Shown piece after piece: positions 56,347-64,000 of a stretch of DNA of 64,000 nt. Both the position numbers and the translations under genes were made by a program. How positions within the stretch are numbered: position 1 is the first letter of the stretch; the number at the start of each line of letters is the position of its first letter. Origin of the DNA: Biomphalaria glabrata (taxonomy: Eukaryota; Mollusca; Gastropoda; Planorbidae); assembly GCF_947242115.1 (NCBI RefSeq), contig NC_074717.1, positions 40,196,701 to 40,260,700 of the forward strand, in the 5' to 3' direction. A model generated the notes under the pieces. The model was not told the DNA's origin. It ran no database searches and saw only the letters and a program-made list of their open reading frames with translations.

Positions 56347-56514
56347 GCTGCCTGGTCGTGCGGTTTGCACGCTGGACTGTCGTTCAGATTTATCGATGGT
56401 CCCGGGTTCAAACCCTGCCCGCTCCCATCCCCCGTCGTCCTGCGGGAGGTTTGGACTAGGAAGTAATTATCTTCAACTCTGAAGGAACATCCGAAACATG
56501 TAAAACATTTTACA
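56347..56514 (+). mobile_element. SINE-C, tRNA-derived
   Basis: Head CTGGTCGTGCGGTTTGCACG, B box GGGTTCAAACCC, then CGTCGTCCTGCGGGAGGTTT and a tail ending AACATCCGAAACATG plus T/A. Exact 9-bp duplications AACAAGATG flank it (56338-56346 and 56515-56523). Two further copies are at 63092-63258 and 63470-63613. Confidence 0.85.
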
Positions 56515-56523
56515 AACAAGATG

Positions 56524-56883
56524 TCGCTAGTTTCCAAGTTTCAGATACGATGGAAGGTTCCTGATGTGTTGGACCCATGAGAATGCTTTCCATTGCACAA
56601 CAGCCACTGTATCCCAGTAAAATAGTCGTTCAGAAAGTCCATTCTCAGACTTATAATTAAACAATGGATTTACCCTATCAATACATATTAATAAACAAAA
56701 CAACAGCATCCCACCACACAAATGTTTGAAAAGTAATAAAATATAAAAATGTTTACAATGAATTTTCAAAAATAAATACAGCAGCCACCAAGAATCTCTT
56801 AATTACCAAAATGAATTATTCACAGACTAGTTTCAGTTCTGACAAATCTTCAATAGGACACGTTCTGTAGACATCTTCTAGCT
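56524..56883. other. Intergenic, nothing recognised
   Basis: AT-rich filler between SINE-C and the hAT-type element. It ends in the 8-bp duplication TTCTAGCT at 56876-56883. Confidence 0.5.
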
Positions 56884-58473
56884 CATGGGTGTAGCCAGGG
56901 GGGGGTTCTTGGGGTTCAACCCCCCCCCCCCGAAATGAAATCCCCCCCCGCAGGGGGGGGGACGGAATTAAGTGACTGATTTTTGCTTTCATTTTGTTTA
57001 TTTTAGGTGAGATTTTAATACTAAATCATCACTTACCACAGCACATCCGAGGCAGTTTTGAGTTAAAAACCCTCTACCAGGGGGTTTTGAGATACAAATC
57101 TCTCTACCAGGGGGCTTTGAGTTTAAAACCCCCTGCAGGGGGTTTTGAATTTTAAACCCCCTACCAGAGGTTTTTGCAGTTAAATCCCCCTCTTCTATAA
57201 AACAAAACAAAAAAAAAATGCAAACAACAATCCCCAAATTCCAACAGCACAGTTGAGGAAAATTTTGATTTTAAAACCCCCTCCAAAATTTACGATAAAC
57301 CCCATCTTCAATATAAAAAAAGCAAATTACACACTCAAAATTCTATGAGCGTAGCCAAAGGGGTTTTGAGTTTAAACCCCTCCCCTCCCTCCAGTTGGGG
57401 TTTGAAGCTAAAAAGTACCTCTTCAATATAAAAAAAAGCAAATTACACACTATAAAATCCATGAGCGTAGCCAAAGGGGTTTTGAGTTTAAATCCCCTTC
57501 CTACAGATGGCTTTTTCTTTAAAGTTTAAAACCCCTCCAGATGGTTTTGAGTTTAAAGTTCCCCTACAGAGCGTTTAGAGTTGAAAACCTCTCTCTTCAA
57601 TATAATTTTAAAGCAAACTACAGTCACCAAATTCTATGATCGTAGCTAAATGGGGTTTTGAATGAAAAACAAAACAAAAAAACTCGAGATTTATTAGTTT
57701 AAAACCCCTCAACAGATGATTTGACGAAAAAACTTTCCTTTTCGATATAAAATCTAATGCGAAATACAGGCATGTAATTCCAAGCGCGTAGTCAAGAAAG
57801 GTTACAAATTTCTACCAGTGGCTTTGGCTCCATTAATAAAGTGTGAATAGTCTTCTGCCGAAATTGAAAATCATTAAATGTGTCTCAACAAAGATGGCTA
57901 AGACAGATTTTAGGAGTCAGTCATAGAGATCGGGTCTAAATCAAAAAAATCATATGCCAAACTGGGAGTCGAATCCTTAGTAAGGTTGTGATAGAGCGTC
58001 GCATGAGGTTTTGCGGGACGTGTTCTCACACAAAATGAATTGCGCAAAATAAGAGTTGCGGAAACAGCTTACCGGAAAATGCGCCGAACGGCGCGAGATG
58101 GTCTAAGCCAGTAAGAATAGCACATTAGGTTTTTGAAATAAAACTTTTTAATAGCAAGATAATTCACTGTAGATACCTCAGAATATGCATTTTGTTGGCT
58201 TACAAAACCAGAAATAGTGCTCGGCGGCGGGGCTTCGCCCCGCGCTGGGGGAGCGCTGCGAACTCCCCCAGACCCCCTTGCTAGCAAGGGCGGGGAGTCT
58301 ACAATAAATAATAAACGTCTTCCGAAAGGGTCAGAATGTAATAAAGATTAATTATCTACACACACACACACATATATATATAATTTTTTTCCGCGGGGGG
58401 GGGGGGGGGGGGGTCGGGGGGAATCCCCCCCCCCTAAAACCCTCCCCGAAAAAAAATCCTGGCTACGCCCATG
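56884..58473. mobile_element. Non-autonomous hAT-type DNA element, 1.59 kb
   Basis: Bounded by 16-bp terminal inverted repeats CATGGGYGTAGCCAGG (one mismatch) and by exact 8-bp duplications TTCTAGCT (56876-56883 and 58474-58481). The 8-bp duplication and CA...TG ends place it with hAT-like transposons. It encodes no transposase. Inside are G- and C-runs, short palindromic units such as GGGGTTTTGAGTTTAAACCC (about 57040-57720), and higher-order units in which GAGCGTAGCCAAAGGGG recurs (57348-57364, 57464-57480, decayed at 57641 and 57785). That motif is a near-copy of the element's own end. A LINE ORF fragment (57885-58105) and a GC-rich palindromic block (58219-58290) lie in its right part. 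Confidence 0.85.
57885..58105 (+). mobile_element. LINE ORF2 fragment within the hAT-type element
   Basis: One frame, with two stops, gives QQRWLRQILGVSHRDRV, then TGSRILSKVVIERRMRFCG, the region after the RT thumb in RTE/L2-like LINEs. No LINE 3' end or target duplication is visible, so it was either captured by the element or is all that is left of a nested insertion. Confidence 0.65.
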
Positions 58474-58918
58474 TTCTAGCTTGTAGTAAAGCTCATTGTT
58501 ATTTCAGTTATTACATTTTAAAAATCTTTGTATTTTTTAGTTCATATCGCTAAAGGCCAACAAAAGTTTAGGTTCGTCCAAACCATTCACTTGTTTTTCT
58601 TCTACTTTGTACTTTCTCATTAAGGTGCAGCAGACGATAACTGTAATGGCCTTACTGAATGACTGGCATCTCAGGAAAACCATCAGAGATCGATATTGTG
58701 AACTGTTTTGTCATCTTGTACAATAAAGCCTCGGATCAAGACATGTCTTCCTGTAGTGTTTTATTAGGCTACTACACTTTCATTAACCCGGAAAGGTAAT
58801 TGAAGAACACAAACTGATGCAACAGTTGACCACTGCAAAGCATCACAATTTCTTCCTCAGGAGACCTGTAACAGCTGCGATGGGCCAATCTGAAGCTATC
58901 CCATGACAGATTGCAAAC
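58474..58918. other. Spacer between hAT-type element and flavoprotein gene
   Basis: No gene recognised. Somewhat less AT-rich near 58700-58900, which may belong to the 3' UTR side of the convergent flavoprotein gene. Confidence 0.4.
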
Positions 58919-58924
58919 TTTATT
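58919..58924 (-). terminator. Poly(A) signal of the flavoprotein gene
   Basis: AATAAA on the gene's strand, 43 bases after the stop codon. Confidence 0.6.
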
Positions 58925-58967
58925 TTCTGTCTCCCTGCATGCAGTTGCGTCCCGTGGTTTCTCTCTG

Positions 58968-61882
58968 TCAGGAGTACCAGTGAGTAAAGACTTCCTGCTT
59001 GAGACCTGATCTCAGAAATTGTTTGGCGATGGACTCCGAATGTTGAGATTTATCGTGTAATGTTTTTAAAATGTCCACCTCTGTCAGGGCGCACGCTGCC
59101 TGGTTGATTGTATTTTGAAGGCTAGTTAGTCCTGAGAGTGCTGTGTTGACATCCAGACCTGCCAATGAAATTACATAGGCTATATTTAAATGGACTGGAA
59201 AGGAGTTTATTATATAGTTACGTTACAATTTGAATTTGATAAGTGTCGTTGTCTTTTATTAACTTAAAGTTTTGGATGATAGCAGTGCAGGTGTATGGAG
59301 ATTTTATACAGGACCAATGTATGCCATAATAATTTTAGTGCAGAATGATGGCATTAACCCTTAAAGTGCTGAGCTGTTTTAAAATGAGTGCGCACTAAAT
59401 GGAATTACAATAAATAAACTACCACAAGCGTTTCAAGGGTTAAGAGATTTAAGCTTCAACAGTTTGTAATATGATATTAGCATCATGCATCACGATGCAA
59501 GCCTTTTTTTTTTAATTTCATGTAGAAACGCCATAGGCTGTTGTTGATATAATGTAAACGATGGATGAACAGATCATGACGTTATCATCCTACAAATATT
59601 ATCATTGTATAAAGAATATACATTTGATAATATATAAATCTATGTGATATCTCGAGGTTAGCATTGCAACGTATTTGCATGTATTATAGGTTTAATTATT
59701 GCAGAATTCATGACATCGTTTTGACATTCATTCGGTCTTATGTATGATTTTTTGTCTTATTATTTACTTACTTAAATATGTAGTATTAACTTATTATTCA
59801 CTTGGTAAAATTTATGTTTTTGTTTATTATACAAAATTTTTGACATCATCTTATTTATTCATTTGGTTAAATATATAACACCATTTCAATATTATATATT
59901 CATGTGAGATTATTTTACGACATTTTTACGGCCTTTTTTACGACATCGTCCTATTCATAAAGTTGCTGAGCCAGCACTACACATTCATTCGTAGATCTAA
60001 AATGATGCACATTATATATACATCACTAACCATGTTCCCATGGCACACGCTTGTGCTTCATTAACTTTAAGTCTAATTATCTCACCACTACCATACCAGT
60101 TTTACCTGTATGAAAGTTGCAACACCTAGCCGCCTCCCCCTCCGCCAAAACAAACATGTCTGTGTCCTGAAAGTAGGCCACAGTTTCCAGCCTCTGGAAG
60201 AGCTTGATGTCGAACAGTCTGGGGCTGAATTTGAGGTGTCTCAGGGCCCAGGCCTCCGTAAGGGCACTTTCGTTAGACCATTTACATGTGTTGAAACACT
60301 GAACGAATATATTGCGCATCATCTGTGGGAGGCAAAGATTTAAATCATAACGCAAATTAAAACAGAAGAGACCACCGTCAGACCACGATGTCTAAGCATG
60401 GAACTAAGGACATAAATACATTATGGCACGTGGCGGAAAGCAAGAAAAGATCGATAACCCCTTCTACTTCATTAAATTATTAGGTTACTGGACTTCCCCT
60501 TTCCTTCAAGTCATAGACACTCTAAAAAAAAATGCTTTTGGCTGTAACTACTAGAAAATGGACTTACTGATCTGTCCAGCACCAGCCTCATGTGTCTGAC
60601 CAGCGTCCCTTCCGTTCTGGGCAGAGCTAAACTCATATAGCGATGTCTTGTACTGCCAAACATTTTTAAACTGAAGCCTGCAACAAACGATGGGGAATTT
60701 ACATAGTAGGCCTACCTTACAGTTTCTTGAAATATTGAGATTACAAGTAAAACTACCTAAATATGAAATTTAAAATATATCGTAAGATCTATAAAATCTA
60801 GTATGTAAACAAGCACAATTGAAAAAATAAAAAGGGAAAGAACTTCCATGTATCTCAATAAGCTCCCTTTTTCTACATAAAACAATTAATATTGACAGCT
60901 ATTTGATAAATTAAATTGGTAATTTTTTTTTATTGCCATTGACAATGGATAGTAAAAAAAAAATAGAGAAAAGTTCCCCTTTCAGACCTTGCGATCTATA
61001 GGGCAGATGATGTTAGTCATACGTTTCTTGACACTGGATGCTTGTGTCAAACTTCAACTTGATTCCAGCATGGAAAGTGGGAGAAATAACGTGTACTAAT
61101 TGTAAAAAGGGAAATAACTCCACATATACAGCCACATCTCTCAATAGCATTTATTTCCCATTTTTTATACCAAACAAAGTAATTAATTAATAGACAGACA
61201 GAGTTTAAAAATAAAATAAAATAGATCCATGTAAATATCAAATCTAAACAATACAAGATAAAATTATATTATATGTCTTTTTTTGCAAACTAAAACTTGT
61301 TAGAGGCGGGCTGGCATTACGAATTGCGGGACCCCCCCCCCTTTTTTTTTTTTTTTTTTTTGCAATATCGACTATTACGATACTATTAATTAGATCATTA
61401 TATGAACAAGCTTGGTAAATCACTCAGACGCCATAGGCGCCAGTGGGTTTATTAAAGTTACGTCACTTTTACGATAAGTTAAATATGTTAACTCTTTTAG
61501 TCCTACATTTTAAAAAGCTTGTGACAAGAGCCATGACTGACAGTGATATGCTTAATGTAAATTGCGGAGCCTAATTTGGAGCAATCGTCGAAAGGGAAAA
61601 AAAACTGAGTTCCAAACCTGTACTTAGATCCATGTCTCCTAGCTCTATTCCGTAGGCTGAAAGGTCGAACAAAAGTCCATGTATTCTCCGCTCAGCCAAT
61701 GGCACCGAGCTCAGCTCTGCCCTGTCCATGGAAGCCACGGCCCCGAAGGCATGACAGGAACTGTGGAGGAATTCATCCGTGAGACCCAGCAGCCTGGCCG
61801 CCTGACCACTGGAGCCGTCGCAGGCGATGACCAACTTTCTGCCTGGGCAGCTTTCAATGTCAAGGATTTTATCTCTGCCAAA
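58968..61882 (-). CDS. FAD-dependent monooxygenase, MICAL-like, C-terminal four exons
   Basis: Exons in transcript order: 61618-61882, 60568-60677, 60106-60322, 58968-59158 (265, 110, 217 and 191 nt), all GT-AG and in phase, giving 260 residues plus TGA. Exon 1 here carries KLVIACDGSSGQAARLLGL, the DG motif of class A flavoprotein monooxygenases, which contacts NADPH and FAD. Then come LLFDLSAYGIELGDMD, GSTRHRYMSLALPR and FQRLETVAYFQDTDMFVLAE. The latter resembles the ENVVYYKDDTHYFVM segment of MICAL. Last is HTGLDVNTALSGLTSLQNTI, the conserved helix start that closes over the FAD. The N-terminal GxGxxG half must lie off the right edge. There are no CH or LIM domains after it, unlike MICAL. 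Substrate unknown; the MICAL link is a resemblance, not proof. Confidence 0.8.
60972..61016 (-). mobile_element. SINE-A 3' fragment
   Basis: GTTCCCCTTTCAGACCTTGC and ATAGGGCAGATGATG are the last ~45 bases of SINE-A. In an intron of the flavoprotein gene. Confidence 0.75.
61303..61580. mobile_element. Dispersed repeat, second copy
   Basis: Shares ACGAATTGCGGG, a GCCAGTGGGTTTATTAAAGT block and TTACGTCA with 31262-31500, in the same order. A C/T run has expanded near its left end. In an intron of the flavoprotein gene. Confidence 0.55.
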
Positions 61883-62024
61883 CTGAGAACAAGTAAACAG
61901 CTCTAGTGGTCAAGGGAGATAGTATTTAAAACAAAAGACAAGGAGGGAGGAGAAGAGGGATAAAGTAGAAGAGAGGAAAGGTGAGAGATGGACGGAATAA
62001 ATAAATATATAAATTAATAAATAT
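61883..62024 (-). other. Upstream intron of the flavoprotein gene
   Basis: No further exon found between 61883 and the right edge; the acceptor TTCTCAG at 61889-61883 opens the first visible exon. Confidence 0.5.
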
Positions 62025-62130
62025 CCTCCTTCGTAATCGAAGATTATTTTTTATATCTTATGAACTCGAAGATGACTGTTAAATCCAATCCTCGCTTTAT
62101 AAAGCTGGCCGCATACGTGGCATGGGTAGG
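62025..62130 (-). mobile_element. LINE C-terminal zinc-finger relic
   Basis: The reverse strand encodes YPCHVCGQLYKARIGFNSHL followed by RVH, a C2H2 finger of the type seen at the end of LINE proteins and related to the relic at 33380-33660. Confidence 0.65.
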
Positions 62131-63091
62131 TTTGGTCAGTGGAGAGAGAGAGAGAAAATAGAGCAGGAGAAAGAGATAAAAAGAAACAAATTAATAAGCA
62201 GGCATACATCTCAAATTTATTCCAATCTTACACATATGAAAAGAAAATTGAAACATTCAATGTAAAACTGAACAGTTTCGAGGCTAAAAAATAAATACGA
62301 CAAGAATATTTTTTTTTATTAAAAAGATATGTAATCTGTGGTAAACAATATAACACACACACACATAGACAAACGGAAAGATTCAGTTTCATGTCCGATT
62401 GTGTGTCTATGGCGTAAGCCGCCCTAAGCAATACAAATTATATGTACCCACAAATAGATGCAAGAGAATATCTAAATACACGGTGTCAGGTGAAAATATA
62501 CGCTTGGTAAAATTGTTCACAAATTTTCGAAAATACTTTTTCTCCCCCCTCCCCTTTAATTAAATATTGGTAAATGGACTTAAAAAAAATATCTTATAAC
62601 CCATGGAGAGGCTTGGAGCGGTGGTACCACTGATAACTTGTCATAGTGGTGTGTTGGAGCGAGACCAATTGTTATAGCAGGCCTCAACACTGACATGCGA
62701 CGTCACGACTGGTGGGTAGAATAGTTCGTTGCTATGTAGTACAGATCTGTGACGTGGCAACGAGCTGTTGGTCTCCACTGTCCACAGGTTGCGACGTTGC
62801 AGATCAGTATTCTATGACGATTGGTCTCAGTTTGAGGGCACTGGAAAGATATCCCTGAAGTGACCCAGTCACTCGGCCATCAGATGTTTTTTTTTAGGGG
62901 GAGATAATCTACTTTAATCATTCCTGTCAATCAAATCGTTGTCCCAGATGGCGCCACCATTAGATCATCATAGTTTAAACATAACTGAACAAACAATAAA
63001 CAACACCGACATTATAAGCCGGAGTAAGTACTCTGTTCATTTACACGTCAATATTGGACACACAACAAAAGATGACAATATCAACACCCTT
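62131..63091. other. Intronic or intergenic, nothing recognised
   Basis: Includes a less AT-rich block at 62630-62880 with several ACGTC/GACGT words but no open frame or repeat end that I recognise. Confidence 0.4.
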
Positions 63092-63258
63092 GCCAAAAGA
63101 TGGCTGCTAGGGTGTCCCATCGTGTGCTATGCGCTCAGGACTGACGTTAGGTGGTCAAAAAGTTCCCGAGTTCAAACCCTGCCCGTCGTCCTGCGGGAGG
63201 TTTGGGCTAGGATGTAATTATCTTCAGAATCTGAAGGAACACCCGAAACATGTGAAAC
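63092..63258 (+). mobile_element. SINE-C copy, left arm of an inverted pair
   Basis: Head AAGATGGCTGCTAGGGTGTC, B box GAGTTCAAACCC, CGTCGTCCTGCGGGAGGTTT and tail AACACCCGAAACATG. Confidence 0.8.
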
Positions 63259-63276
63259 AAACAGTACTTTGAACTA

Positions 63277-63432
63277 GTGACAACATACAGACACACACAC
63301 GTGACAACATACAGACACACACACGTGACAACATACAGACATACACACGTGACAACATACAGACATACACACGTGACAACATACAGACATACACACGTGA
63401 CAACATACAGACATACACACGTGACAACGTCA
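63277..63432. repeat. 24-bp minisatellite
   Basis: Six complete 24-bp units starting GTGACAACATACAGACA, then a partial unit. Units differ by a C/T at one site. It lies exactly between two SINE-C copies in opposite orientation. Confidence 0.95.
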
Positions 63433-63469
63433 ACAATACAAGTATTTTGTGTTTGTAAAAAAAAAGTTT

Positions 63470-63613
63470 GACATGTTTCGGATGTTCTTTCAGAGTTGAA
63501 GATAGTTTACTTCCTAGTCCAAACCTTCCGCAGGACGACGGGGGATGGGAGAGGGCAGAATTTGAACCCGGGACCATTGATAAGTCCAGCGCGCAAACCG
63601 CACGACTAAGTAC
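63470..63613 (-). mobile_element. SINE-C copy, right arm of an inverted pair
   Basis: On the reverse strand: head GTGCGGTTTGCGCGCTGGAC, B box GGGTTCAAATTC, CCGTCGTCCTGCGGAAGGTT and tail AACATCCGAAACATG. Confidence 0.8.
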
Positions 63614-64000
63614 TACGAGTGTCCTAATTTTATGAAAGCACTACCCCATTTCATTTTTTTTCGTTAAGACCATGTTTAAAGAAAATTAAATGGCGGATGT
63701 CGCTCGCTTCGCTTTTTTTTTTTTACAGTAGATGACAACAGTAAAATCTATGCACTAGTAGGCCTATAGTAGTCATTTTGAGCTACAATATTTAGTAATT
63801 AGTTTCTTAATTTAAAAAAGAAATAAAAAATTTTTCAAGAAAAACTTGTACTTTGGAAATTACAGCGCTTGGCTTGGCTGGGGCTGGGTGACTGTAAGTC
63901 GCTATATGAAACAGTCACGTGGTATAGTTCTAATATTGTCACGTGATATAGCATTGCCATTTAATACACCATTGCCTTGTGATACAAGTGAACAGATCTG
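63614..64000. other. Right edge, nothing recognised
   Basis: AT-rich with a T run and two TCACGTG words near 63915 and 63940. No gene seen. Confidence 0.45.

Noticed and set aside
62630-62880. Less AT-rich block as a possible further flavoprotein exon
   Set aside because: All frames are broken and no GxGxxG or other FAD motif is visible.
63277-63432. CRISPR-like regular repeat
   Set aside because: Units are directly abutting with no spacers, in animal nuclear DNA; it is a minisatellite.
63224-63577. 117-codon reverse-strand ORF with an 8-residue repeat, and its forward partner
   Set aside because: A 24-bp tandem repeat stays open in several frames by construction; no protein is implied.

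Overview
The window is about 70% A+T animal nuclear DNA with spliced genes, GT-AG introns, many 5'-truncated LINEs, tRNA-derived SINEs and clusters of CTAGA-rich simple sequence. Together these suggest a gastropod mollusc, most likely a freshwater planorbid-type snail. The species is an inference from style; no marker gene settles it. All gene models below were built by hand from homology to proteins I recognise, splice signals and reading-frame continuity.

Layout, left to right. (1) 671-1494 (+): last two coding exons of a KLHDC4-type kelch protein; the rest lies off the left edge. (2) 2297-14197 (-): complete six-exon CFAP418 (C8orf37), 204 residues, tail-to-tail with KLHDC4. Its first intron carries a full-looking LINE (8723-13062) with an intact 1291-residue endonuclease/RT/RNase H ORF and an exact 11-bp target duplication. 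(3) 14198-18071: divergent intergenic region with LINE relics, CTAGA-rich DNA and, next to the following gene, a perfect NRF1-type palindrome. (4) 18072-25830 (+): complete seven-exon VAPA/VAPB orthologue (255 residues), followed by a long AT-rich 3' region. (5) About 28.5-32.2 kb: intergenic repeats. (6) 32254-51730 (+): complete 25-exon retinoblastoma-like p107/p130 gene (1158 residues) with E2F- and Myb-type sites upstream and SINEs, LINE tails, minisatellites and a piggyBac-like relic in its introns. (7) 52-58.9 kb: 3' region, repeats and a 1.59-kb non-autonomous hAT-type element with 16-bp terminal inverted repeats and an 8-bp target duplication. (8) 58968-61882 (-): last four exons of a MICAL-like FAD monooxygenase, convergent with the Rb-like gene; its N-terminal part is off the right edge. 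(9) 62-64 kb: repeats, including a 24-bp minisatellite bracketed by two inverted SINE copies.

The genes do not form a pathway. VAP (ER contact sites), CFAP418 (cilium/photoreceptor), the Rb-like protein (cell cycle) and the flavoprotein are neighbours by chance as far as I can see. I found no multi-gene system of an undescribed kind. The most unusual items are the ORF1-less intact LINE, the hAT-type element whose end motif recurs inside it, and the concentration of CTAGA-rich DNA at the 5' ends of all three genes whose starts lie in the window.
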